Below are positions 10,956-18,160 of a stretch of DNA of 64,000 nucleotides, piece by piece. How positions within the stretch are numbered: position 1 is the stretch's first letter; each line of letters opens with the position of its first letter. The translations under genes and the position numbers were made by a program. The notes under the pieces were generated by a model. The model searched no databases. It had not been told where the DNA came from and saw only the letters and a list, made by a program, of their open reading frames with translations. The DNA comes from Solimonas soli DSM 21787 (GTDB lineage Bacteria > Pseudomonadota > Gammaproteobacteria > Nevskiales > Nevskiaceae): contig NZ_AXDW01000010.1 of assembly GCF_000474945.1 (NCBI RefSeq), forward strand, positions 186,001 to 250,000, read 5' to 3'.

Positions 10956-11225
10956 ATGTTTACAAAAGGGATGCTGATCGCCTGGTTCATTCTCATCACT
11001 GCGGGCTTTTTCTCGACGAGCCTGGGCTTCGTGGGAGTCGAAGACCGATTCGTTATAGGGATTTCGCTCATCTTGATCGGTTTTGCGAAAAGCGCTCTGC
11101 TCATGTGGGAATTCATGGAAGTTCGCAACGCGCCGGCGATCATCAAGGGCATCGGCTGCGCCTGGATCGTGCTTACGGCGACATTACTGAGCATTCTGTT
11201 TTCATATCCGGACCTGGGGCATTGA
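10956..11225 (+). CDS. Prokaryotic cytochrome oxidase subunit IV-like protein (NorF type)
   Basis: An 89-residue protein with three hydrophobic segments. 'RFVIGISLILIGFAKSALLMWEFMEVRNAP' is typical of the COX4_pro/NorF family, where a conserved F-x-E-V/M-R segment follows the second helix. It lies nine bases after the NorE-like gene, and such pairs occur together in denitrification loci. Here they stand between a TonB-dependent receptor and an unknown membrane protein, which suggests support for some other membrane redox enzyme. That role is an inference from context only. Confidence 0.8.
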   Translation: MFTKGMLIAWFILITAGFFSTSLGFVGVEDRFVIGISLILIGFAKSALLMWEFMEVRNAPAIIKGIGCAWIVLTATLLSILFSYPDLGH

Positions 11226-11316
11226 TTCCTGAGAATAGACGTTTGAGGAATACCTGCCAGATGGGCACGCAACAGTCTCGTAGAACTGGCCGCTGAAAAG
11301 TCTCCAGGAGAACAAG

Positions 11317-12129
11317 ATGTCATCAGATCAAGTAGCTCCTTTTGGCGCTCTGGTCCCTGATTTTGAGCTGGCGTTCATCGTGTTCAGCGCGCTGATGAAT
11401 GCCGGATGTCTGATCTACGGAGCTATTCTCGCCAAGCGTATGCGGTCGTGCCTTCCCTTGCTGGTTCTACCGGCAGGGCTGGTGACGGTCGTTGTCGAAG
11501 CCACTGTGGCACATCTGGGTCACGTATGGCATCCCCGTGTCGGGCAGACAGAGCTATACAATTCCTATGGCACCTCAATCCCGGTCTATCTTGCTTTTGT
11601 CTACTCTTTCTATTTCGGCATCGCTTATCTGGCGGCACTACACGCAGCGTCAATCAATGTCCTGACTCGTCGTCGACTATGGACGGCCGCTGGTTTCGTC
11701 GCGATCGGTGCCTTCGCGATGGAAATTCCGGTCGTCCAATCTGGACTATGGATTTATTTTGGTACGCAATCACTTTGGTTCTTCAAGGGGTCGTTGCCAA
11801 TATGCTGGGTCTTGATGAACGTCAGCTGCGTCTTTTTCGCGGCGACCGTTTTACTCATGGCAAGGTCAATTCTTGTGGGCTGGCGTCAGCTCTGCTTCCT
11901 GCCCATGTCTCCCATAGCTGCATATATGGGACACATTGGCTCTGGATTTCCTTTTTACCTGGTTGCCAACAGCAGCTATGCATCCAATCCAGTCGCTGTA
12001 CAGGCGAGTGGAATCATGACGGCCATAAATTCCGTACTGATCATTTCCTTCTGTATCCACCTGCTGACTCGCGAGTTTGAAGGATGTCATGTCTGTGGGA
12101 GCGCGGAGCCGCCCAGCGGCGGCGCATGA
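11317..12129 (+). CDS. Seven-helix membrane protein of unknown function
   Basis: A 270-residue protein with about seven hydrophobic segments. The ATG at 11317 is preceded by CCAGGAGAAC, a good ribosome site. Polar residues sit inside membrane segments: Glu and His in 'VVVEATVAHLGHVWHP', and a phrase 'FAMEIPVVQSGLWIYFGTQSLWFFKGSLPICW' recalling membrane proteins of unknown role in actinobacterial and sphingomonad catabolic clusters. I cannot name a family with confidence. The C-terminus 'CHVCGSAEPPSGGA' has a CxxC pair that might bind metal. It lies within the island unit, 28 bases before the phosphotransferase gene. Confidence 0.65.
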   Translation: MSSDQVAPFGALVPDFELAFIVFSALMNAGCLIYGAILAKRMRSCLPLLVLPAGLVTVVVEATVAHLGHVWHPRVGQTELYNSYGTSIPVYLAFVYSFYFGIAYLAALHAASINVLTRRRLWTAAGFVAIGAFAMEIPVVQSGLWIYFGTQSLWFFKGSLPICWVLMNVSCVFFAATVLLMARSILVGWRQLCFLPMSPIAAYMGHIGSGFPFYLVANSSYASNPVAVQASGIMTAINSVLIISFCIHLLTREFEGCHVCGSAEPPSGGA

Positions 12130-12157
12130 AGATCAAGCGAAACACTAAGGAAGAAAC

Positions 12158-13129
12158 GTGTCATCGACAGACAACAACAGCGCTGCAAACTGGGTCGCCG
12201 AAGTGACGGGCGCAACGAATATCAGTATCGTGCCGCTGGCCGAGCCGGGCATGTCGCGGGCGATCCTGTTGGTTACCGGTACACTGCGCGACGGCACTGC
12301 GTTGGACGCGCTGATCAAGCAGGAAAGTGGGCGCGGGCCGTTCTACGACACGCCGTTCGGCTTGCGCCGCGAGGCCGAAGTCATGCGCACAGCCGCGCGT
12401 GCCGGGGTTCCTGTCCCGCGAATTCTGGCGGTATCGGACGATGAATCCTGCTTCCTCATGGAACGCCTCCGCGGCAGTGCCGCGTCGCATTTTCGCGACG
12501 CGGCAGAGGAGCGTTCGGTGCGCGCGAGCTACCTGAAGAATCTTTCCGCTCTGCACGCTGCCAGTGTATCTGCGTTCCCGCTGCCGTTTTCGGGGGCTCC
12601 GGATTCCCGGCAGGCGATATTGAGTGACATGGAAGATTTTTGCCAGATATATGAGCGCTTCTGTCCAAGGGATGCCACGATCGAAGCTGCCTTCGTATGG
12701 ATGAAGGACAACGTCCCGCAAAATCTGGAGTCTCCTTCTCTGCTGCACGGTGACGCCGGTCCTGGCAACTTCATGCACGAGAATGGTGGGGTGACGGGGT
12801 TTATCGATTGGGAGATGGCCCATCTCGGCGATCCCGCGGACGATCTGGCATGGCTCTGGTTTCGCAAGAAAGTTCTTCGTCAGGATGCGGATTTAGGCGA
12901 CTGGTATGACGAATACTCGATTTATTCGGGCCGTCCGTTCGATGCCGGCAAAGTAGCGTACTTCCGTGTCGCCGTCCTGATCCGTACTTCGATCGCGGCC
13001 CGCATGATCCAGGTTCGCAATCCAGACCGAGACCTCGAAATGGCCGACATCGTGGTGGGCCTCTTGGGCTTGGCGCTTCAGGAGCGGAACGGCGCCGATG
13101 TCGGCGCAAGTATTCCTCCCTTGCGATAA
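12158..13129 (+). CDS. APH-fold phosphotransferase family protein
   Basis: A 323-residue protein of the aminoglycoside phosphotransferase/choline-kinase fold. The catalytic loop 'LLHGDAGPGNFMHENGG' (H-G-D-x-x-x-x-N) and metal-binding 'GFIDWEMAHLGDPADDLAW' (D-W-E, then D-P) are intact at about residues 190-230. It begins with GTG at 12158 after AAGGAAG. Family members of this kind, found in catabolic clusters with acyl-CoA enzymes, are not drug-resistance proteins and are suspected to phosphorylate small alcohols or terpenoid or steroid intermediates. The pairing with the next gene is a recurrent arrangement as far as I recall. Confidence 0.88.
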   Translation: MSSTDNNSAANWVAEVTGATNISIVPLAEPGMSRAILLVTGTLRDGTALDALIKQESGRGPFYDTPFGLRREAEVMRTAARAGVPVPRILAVSDDESCFLMERLRGSAASHFRDAAEERSVRASYLKNLSALHAASVSAFPLPFSGAPDSRQAILSDMEDFCQIYERFCPRDATIEAAFVWMKDNVPQNLESPSLLHGDAGPGNFMHENGGVTGFIDWEMAHLGDPADDLAWLWFRKKVLRQDADLGDWYDEYSIYSGRPFDAGKVAYFRVAVLIRTSIAARMIQVRNPDRDLEMADIVVGLLGLALQERNGADVGASIPPLR

Positions 13130-13270
13130 ACAGCCACACATCGCGGCGAACGGAGTCATATCCGTGCGAACCGGATAACCGAAGCCCCTGGGGTGGAGAA
13201 CGGATTGCCGGTCTATACGGCGGACTGACTTGTATTTCCCATCAATCACGAATCAGGCAGGACAATCGAC

Positions 13271-14242
13271 ATGGCACTCGACATCACCAGAAGCCAGCCC
13301 CCCGCAATCGGCATGGAGCATCATGGCAATCACCCGCCCGACGGGGGGGAATGGTTTCAGGAAAGCGCGCTGTTCAACTTTTCAGATCCACGCTCTGGTA
13401 TTGGCGGGCAGTACCGGATCGGCATACATCCCGTCCACCAATCTGCTCATCTTTACACTTGGACACAGATCAACGGGAAGATGGTGGACAAGCGTTTCAT
13501 CGAAGGACTGAAGCTCCCTGAAGGAGACGTCAACGACTGCGCACTCTCGGATGTCACGTTCGCGACGCTCGAACCATACAAGAAGTACCGTATCCAAGTC
13601 GTCCAGCCCGAGTTCGAACTGGACGTCATATGGGAAGCCTTCACGATTCCGATACAAATGGGCTTCAACGTCGGTGGCGCGACGGTCGCTGCCGGGCACT
13701 ACAACTGCATCGGCCGTGCCACTGGCAAAGCTATGTACAAGGGAGTGGAGTTCAGCATCAATGGCGATGGCTTCATGGATCATTCCTGGGGTGCGAGAAA
13801 GACGCACGTGCCTGGATCGCGGTGGATTCTGGCGATAGTCGATCCAGAATGCTTTTTCATGGCCTTGCCGCTGCTCACCGACGTTGGCCGTTTCATGGCA
13901 GGTTACGTCGCATTCGATGGGAAGCTCCGCATGCTGACCAACGACTTCGACATCAACATGACGATGCGGGACGACTGGTTCACGCCCGCGGCTTGCGACG
14001 CCCGTTTCTTCGACGAAGATGGAAGGGGCTTCCGGTTAAGTGGACGGAGCTTGGGACCAAGCAGCAGCCAGCCGTTCTTGGGGGGAAAAGCCTATACGCA
14101 TGCTCTTGCGGAGTTTGAGTTTGGCGGTCGCATCGGTCGTGGCCTCCTCGAGTCATCCGCTCCGGAAAATCTGCTGCCATCGATGAACAAGGCGTACCAA
14201 CTCGATCCGGCGGGTATTTGGTGCGCAAGGCAGGGACTTTAG
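13271..14242 (+). CDS. DUF7064/DUF7065-like (CrtC/AttH-type lipocalin-like) protein
   Basis: A 323-residue soluble-looking protein with no signal peptide. It is rich in beta-strand patterns: 'ESALFNFSDPRSGIGGQYRIGIHP' at residues 30-53 and 'GDGFMDHSWGARKT' at about 165-178, the D-H-S-W-G motif seen in hydroxyneurosporene synthase (CrtC)/AttH-like folds and in DUF7064/7065 proteins. I make this match from memory, so it is tentative. CrtC-type proteins hydrate or hold isoprenoid substrates. With the phosphotransferase upstream, a role in handling a hydrophobic terpenoid or steroid alcohol is plausible but unproven. Its stop overlaps the next, convergent gene by three bases. Confidence 0.65.
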   Translation: MALDITRSQPPAIGMEHHGNHPPDGGEWFQESALFNFSDPRSGIGGQYRIGIHPVHQSAHLYTWTQINGKMVDKRFIEGLKLPEGDVNDCALSDVTFATLEPYKKYRIQVVQPEFELDVIWEAFTIPIQMGFNVGGATVAAGHYNCIGRATGKAMYKGVEFSINGDGFMDHSWGARKTHVPGSRWILAIVDPECFFMALPLLTDVGRFMAGYVAFDGKLRMLTNDFDINMTMRDDWFTPAACDARFFDEDGRGFRLSGRSLGPSSSQPFLGGKAYTHALAEFEFGGRIGRGLLESSAPENLLPSMNKAYQLDPAGIWCARQGL

Positions 14243-15042
14243 TCATCCGGCTGCCCACGACTCGAATCATGTGAGGCAAAGCTTCTGCCTTCGATCGCCA
14301 TACGCAGCTGCCGATAGCCCTCGACGAGCCGCGGCCCCGGGCGGCCGAGAAATTCCTCGCTGATGGCGACGATGCGGCGCTCACGGATCGCGTTGACGGC
14401 CTGCCAGCCTTCGCGCTTCAGCACCACGTCGGCGCGATACTTGTCGACCTTCACGCCGCACCAGCTCATGGCCAGCACGTCGATGCCGGTGTCGGGCGCC
14501 TGATCGGCGACCAGCGTGTGCGTTTGCGTGTCGCACTCCGCGAGCGCGTTGCGGCCGCCGGCACGTTCGATCAGATCGTGCACCCATGAGCGCCGCGCGG
14601 CGCCGATGACGGGTTTCGGCCACCACTCGACGAGCACGCGCGGCGCATCCTCGCGTGGCGTACATACCGGCATCTGCGCCTGCATGTCGCCAACCAGCTG
14701 CTCGCCTCGCGCGGCGACGCCGAGTGCGGCGGCGATGCGGCGGATGTCATCGAACACATCGTCGAGATTCTGCGGATTGCAGACGACCAGCGGCACGCCG
14801 GACGCTTCAAATGCCGCGACGATGCGTTCGTGTCCCGGCACGGTCAGCGAGCTGAGCACGAGATCCGGACGCAGGGCGAGGGCGGCGTCGACGTCCAGCT
14901 GCAGATCGCGGCCGAGCTGCGGCAGGCGACCGACGACACCGGGCGGAAAATCCGAATCGCTGTCGACCGCGACGAGCGCGTCTTGCAGGCCGAGCGCGCA
15001 GACGATCTCGGTGTTCGAGCAGGTATGCGAGACGACGCGCAT
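14239..15042 (-). CDS. BtuF-like cobalamin-binding substrate-binding protein
   Basis: About 267 residues of the periplasmic-binding-protein fold (BtuF/FecB type). Typical features are 'TEIVCALGLQDALVAVDSDSDFP' near the start, 'LRPDLVLSS', 'WWPKPVIGAARRSWVHDLIERAGGRNA' and 'EEFLGRPGPRLVEGYRQL' at the end. It has no visible signal peptide, like many cytoplasmic-looking cobalamin-binding homologues encoded without a transporter. The ATG at 15042 ('MRVVSHTC') fits the family start; an ATG at 15060 overlapping the upstream gene's stop is possible. It is cotranscribed with the SRPBCC gene before it. Confidence 0.8.
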   Translation of the reverse strand: MRVVSHTCSNTEIVCALGLQDALVAVDSDSDFPPGVVGRLPQLGRDLQLDVDAALALRPDLVLSSLTVPGHERIVAAFEASGVPLVVCNPQNLDDVFDDIRRIAAALGVAARGEQLVGDMQAQMPVCTPREDAPRVLVEWWPKPVIGAARRSWVHDLIERAGGRNALAECDTQTHTLVADQAPDTGIDVLAMSWCGVKVDKYRADVVLKREGWQAVNAIRERRIVAISEEFLGRPGPRLVEGYRQLRMAIEGRSFASHDSSRGQPDD

Positions 15043-15053
15043 GACATTGCGTT

Positions 15054-15488
15054 TCAGCATTCGATCCGCGCGAACGCCTTGCGCGCACTGCGCCGCCACG
15101 CGAGCCCGAGGGCGCGTTGCACGAGCGCCGCGGCGCCCGGGAACTTGCCATCGAAGCGGATCAGGTAGTCGAGCTCGGTGCCCCGGCCGGTTTCCTTGAG
15201 GTGAATCGTGCCGAGATGATTCTTCAGCGGGCCGCCGCGCACGATCGTGTATGCGAGGCGCGTCGGACGCTCGAAGCCGACGATCTTCTCGTCGAAGGAC
15301 AGCGAGCCCGGGCCGATGCGGCGAATCGAGCCCAGACCATTCGGTTCGGACGGATCGTCGCCGGCGCGGATTCGCAGGCAACGGCTGCCGAACAGCGCGG
15401 CGAAGTTCTCGTGTATGGAGAGAAATTCGAAAACCGCGGTGACGGGCGCGGCGATCGTTTCATTGAAGCGGAGTTCGTGCGCAGGCAT
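15054..15488 (-). CDS. SRPBCC (START-like) family protein
   Basis: A 144-residue protein of the SRPBCC fold, a deep hydrophobic pocket used by polyketide cyclases and lipid carriers. The start 'MPAHELRFNETIAAPVTAVFEFLSIHENF' has the classic 'I-x-A-P-x-x-x-V-F' entry, and 'EPNGLGSIRRIGPG' and 'GTELDYLIRFDGKFPG' fit the later strands. The ATG at 15488 was chosen because homology starts here; the longer frame runs into rnpB. The ligand is unknown. Its stop lies 11 bases before the chosen start of the BtuF-like gene. Confidence 0.8.
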   Translation of the reverse strand: MPAHELRFNETIAAPVTAVFEFLSIHENFAALFGSRCLRIRAGDDPSEPNGLGSIRRIGPGSLSFDEKIVGFERPTRLAYTIVRGGPLKNHLGTIHLKETGRGTELDYLIRFDGKFPGAAALVQRALGLAWRRSARKAFARIEC

Positions 15489-15559
15489 GGGCTTGGACGG
15501 AGAAGGCGGGACGCTGACTCTAGCAGCGGCGGCCGGCAAAAGAGCCGATAATGCGGGCC

Positions 15560-15998
15560 GGAGTCGGCCGGGCAATCGCTGCCGCGCAAGCGGGGGAGGA
15601 AAGTCCGGGCTCCACAGGGCAAGGTGCCAGGTAACGCCTGGGCGGCGCGAGCCGACGGAAAGTGCAACAGAGAGCAAACCGCCGAACGCCTTCATGCAGT
15701 GGGAGCACCTGTCGCCCGCGGGGCGGCGAAGTGCCTCCTACAAGCCGCAAGGCCGCGTGAAGGGCGTGGCAAGGGTGAAACGGTGCGGTAAGAGCGCACC
15801 GCGAGTCCGGCAACGGACCGGCACGGCAAACCCCACCTGGAGCAAGACCAAATAGGGAAGGACCGGCGGCAACGTCGGACACGTGGCCCACGTGCCTTCC
15901 GGGTAGGTTGCTCGAGCGGCGCAGCGATGCGTCGCCTAGAGGAATGATTGCCGGAACGCGCAAGCGTCCGCACAGAACCCGGCTTACAGGCCGACTCC
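15560..15998 (+). ncRNA. rnpB: RNase P RNA, bacterial type A
   Basis: The catalytic RNA of RNase P, which trims tRNA 5' ends. The conserved blocks are present in order: GAGGAAAGTCCGGGCTCC near 15596, AGAGAGCAAACCGCC near 15670, AAGGGTGAAACGGTGCGGTA near 15771, the CAAATAGGG segment near 15848, and the closing ACAGAACCCGGCTTACA near 15972. The ends pair: GGAGTCGGCC at 15560 with GGCCGACTCC at 15989-15998, followed by a run of six T. The P12 arm (about 15684-15768) is much longer than in E. coli and contains an extra palindrome. It lies divergently from the SRPBCC gene. Confidence 0.97.
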
Positions 15999-16302
15999 GA
16001 TTTTTTCGCACCACTTCAGAACGAGCAGACGTTCTTCCTGCGCTGCCGTAGGGCGCTCGAAGTGTGATAATAAGTAAAACTATATAACAGAAATATATTT
16101 TTGAGCTCGAAAAAACGAAGCGAGCCGTCGTGCCGGTCTGCCTGAAGCGTTCCTGAACAAAAACCACGCTGCATCGCGCCTCTATGCCGTCTTTAACATG
16201 AACTTGTTCTGCTAAGAAGATGTTTACAAAGCAGATTGTTCATTGGGTCGGCTTGTTTACTCTAAGCTGCTGTTTCAACGTGATTTTTCGCCCAAACCTC
16301 GC
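15999..16302. other. Gene-free AT-rich stretch upstream of the mra promoter
   Basis: About 300 bases without a supported gene. It starts with the T-run after rnpB, has a very AT-rich part at 16065-16100, and contains a second possible promoter (TTGTTC at 16236-16241, TACTCT at 16258-16263, 16-base spacer). I see no tRNA or conserved RNA fold. Confidence 0.5.
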
Positions 16303-16331
16303 TTGCGCACGGGGGTGTGGTGGGATATAGT
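16303..16331 (+). promoter_or_regulatory. Predicted sigma-70 promoter of the dcw cluster
   Basis: TTGCGC (16303-16308) and TATAGT (16326-16331) are separated by 17 bases. Transcription would begin near 16338, just at the edge of the MraZ operator, so bound MraZ would block it. Confidence 0.65.
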
Positions 16332-16340
16332 CGTCGGAAA

Positions 16341-16370
16341 GTGGTGGAAAGTGGGAGAAAGTGGGGGACG
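16341..16370 (+). promoter_or_regulatory. MraZ operator: three 10-bp GTGG repeats
   Basis: Three consecutive 10-base units each start with GTGG (16341, 16351, 16361). MraZ is known to bind spaced TGGG-type repeats with 10-bp period upstream of its own gene in E. coli and mycoplasmas. The position, 14 bases before the mraZ start, fits autorepression of the cluster. Confidence 0.8.
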
Positions 16371-16383
16371 CCCCGCGGCGCGC

Positions 16384-16833
16384 ATGTTGTTTTCCGGGTC
16401 ACATCATCTGTCGATCGACGAGAAAGGGCGGCTGGCCGTGCCGGCCCGCTTTCGTCAGCACCTGCTCGAACGGTGCGGCGGACAGCTCGTGATCACCCGG
16501 GGTCCGGAACCCGCCTGCCTCGTGATCTATCCGATGCCGGAATTCGTGCGCCTCGCCGACGACATCGAAAACATGGCCGATCGCGTGCATGCCGAGCAGG
16601 CCAAGGCCATCACCATCGGCTTCGCCGTCGATGTCGAGATGGACAAGCAGGGCCGCATCCTTGTGCCCCCGCATTTGCGCAAGATCATCAAGCTCGACGG
16701 GCCAGCCGTGCTCATGGGCCAGATCCGCCGCTTCGACCTGTGGGCATCGGACGAATACGAGGCGCGCTTCGGCGGCGGCTCCGCGCTGTTCGGCGACAGC
16801 GCGCACGATGCGTTCCGGACGCTGAAGCGGTGA
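16384..16833 (+). CDS. mraZ: Transcriptional regulator MraZ
   Basis: MraZ is a DNA-binding repressor of the dcw cluster with two AbrB-like (SpoVT) halves. The 149-residue product shows them as 'GSHHLSIDEKGRLAVPARFRQHL' (residues 5-27) and 'VDVEMDKQGRILVPPHLRKII' (about 82-102), each with the D-x-K/Q-G-R-x-x-x-P motif. The ATG at 16384 matches the family start 'MLFSG'; upstream in-frame codons run through the operator. No strong ribosome site is visible. It is the first gene of the cluster, 60 bases before the chosen rsmH start. Confidence 0.96.
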   Translation: MLFSGSHHLSIDEKGRLAVPARFRQHLLERCGGQLVITRGPEPACLVIYPMPEFVRLADDIENMADRVHAEQAKAITIGFAVDVEMDKQGRILVPPHLRKIIKLDGPAVLMGQIRRFDLWASDEYEARFGGGSALFGDSAHDAFRTLKR

Positions 16834-16893
16834 GCGCCGGCCATGCCTTTCGACCTCGGCCCTTCCATCGACCGGAGCGGGCCTGACGCCGCC

Positions 16894-17778
16894 ATGAACC
16901 TGCATCGTCCGGTGATGCTCGAAGAAGCCGTCGCCGGCCTTGCGGTCCGCGACGGCGGTATTTACGTGGACGCCACCTTCGGTCGCGGCGGCCACAGTGC
17001 GGCGATTCTCGGGCGGTTGTCCGCGCAGGGACGCCTGCATGCCTTCGATCAGGATCCGCAGGCCGTCGCGCATGCGCGCGAACGCCATGCCGGCGATGCG
17101 CGCCTCACGATCCATCACCACAACTTCGCGGAACTCGCGCGCGTCGCGGCGCAGGCCGGCATCGCCGGCCGCGTCGACGGTGTGCTGATGGACCTCGGGG
17201 TCTCGTCGCCGCAGCTCGACGATGCGGCGCGCGGGTTTTCGTTCGGCAAGGACGGCCCGCTCGACATGCGCATGAATCCGCAGGCCGGCGACTCGGCGGC
17301 GGCGTGGCTGGCGCGGGCGAAGGAAGAAGAGATCGCCGACGTGCTCTGGCAGTACGGCGAGGAACGCAACAGCCGGCGTATCGCGCGTCGCATCGTCGAG
17401 ACGCGCGGCGCGGCGCCGCTGATGAAGACGGCGCAGCTCGCCGCCCTGATCGCCTCCGTGCCGGGTCCGCGCTCGAAGCACATCCATCCGGCGACGCGCA
17501 GCTTCCAGGCGATCCGAATCCACATCAATCGCGAGCTCGAAGTGCTGAGCGAAGGCCTGCGCCAGGCGGTCGACGTGCTGGCGCCCGGCGGGCGCCTCGT
17601 CGTCATCAGCTTCCACTCGCTCGAAGACCGCATCGTCAAGCGTTATCTGCGCGATGAAGCGCGCAAGGATGCGCCGACGCTGAAGCTGCACGGCAAGCAG
17701 TTTCCGTCGGCGGCCGAGGCCGAAGACAACCCGCGTGCGCGCAGCGCCGTGCTGCGCATCGCGGAGCGCCTGCCATGA
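16894..17778 (+). CDS. rsmH: 16S rRNA (cytosine(1402)-N(4))-methyltransferase
   Basis: RsmH (MraW) methylates C1402 of 16S rRNA in the decoding centre using S-adenosylmethionine. The product is about 294 residues. It starts '[16 protein letters not shown]' and has the SAM-binding '[14 protein letters not shown]', then '[19 protein letters not shown]' and '[15 protein letters not shown]', all diagnostic, and finishes with '[14 protein letters not shown]'. An ATG at 16843, ten bases after mraZ, is in frame and would add 17 residues; the family start favours 16894. Confidence 0.95.
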   Translation: MNLHRPVMLEEAVAGLAVRDGGIYVDATFGRGGHSAAILGRLSAQGRLHAFDQDPQAVAHARERHAGDARLTIHHHNFAELARVAAQAGIAGRVDGVLMDLGVSSPQLDDAARGFSFGKDGPLDMRMNPQAGDSAAAWLARAKEEEIADVLWQYGEERNSRRIARRIVETRGAAPLMKTAQLAALIASVPGPRSKHIHPATRSFQAIRIHINRELEVLSEGLRQAVDVLAPGGRLVVISFHSLEDRIVKRYLRDEARKDAPTLKLHGKQFPSAAEAEDNPRARSAVLRIAERLP

Positions 17779-17887
17779 CGCCTACGACGCGCGTGGCGCG
17801 GCGCGGTGCTCTTCGGTGGCGTCGCTGGCCCCCGGTGTCGCGGTCTTCGTGCCGCGCCCTGGGCCCCGCCATGCCGGTCGCGTCGAC

Positions 17888-18160
17888 GTGAAGCGCGGCC
17901 TGCTCATGATTCCGCTGGCGCTGGTCGTGGCGATCGTCGTCTCGGCGCTCGCCGTGGTCAGCACCAAGCACGAGAACCGTCAGCTCGTCACCGAGCTGGA
18001 GGGCCTGCGCACGGAACGCGATCGTCTCGACATGGAATGGGCGCAGCTGCAGCTTGAAGAAGCGACGCTCGCCAGCAACAACCGCGTCGAGCACATCGCC
18101 CGCGAGCAGCTGGGCATGACCGAGCCGCGCGACTACGTGATCGTCGAGGACAAGCCGTGA
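17888..18160 (+). CDS. ftsL: Cell division protein FtsL
   Basis: FtsL is a bitopic septal protein that joins FtsB and FtsQ and helps activate FtsWI. The 90-residue product has one membrane segment (about residues 6-25, 'LMIPLALVVAIVVSALAVV') followed by a heptad-rich coiled coil 'ENRQLVTELEGLRTERDRLDMEW' and the conserved 'RVEHIAREQLGM' end. It starts with GTG at 17888. Unlike other junctions in the cluster there are 109 bases between the rsmH stop and this start. The stop overlaps the ftsI start as GTGA. Confidence 0.9.
   Translation: MKRGLLMIPLALVVAIVVSALAVVSTKHENRQLVTELEGLRTERDRLDMEWAQLQLEEATLASNNRVEHIAREQLGMTEPRDYVIVEDKP

Noticed and set aside
12158-13129. Aminoglycoside resistance kinase
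   Set aside because: The fold and motifs match, but the sequence style and catabolic-type context fit the broad phosphotransferase family, not drug kinases.
15247-15855. Open frames over rnpB
   Set aside because: The conserved RNase P RNA explains this stretch fully; the frames have no protein features.
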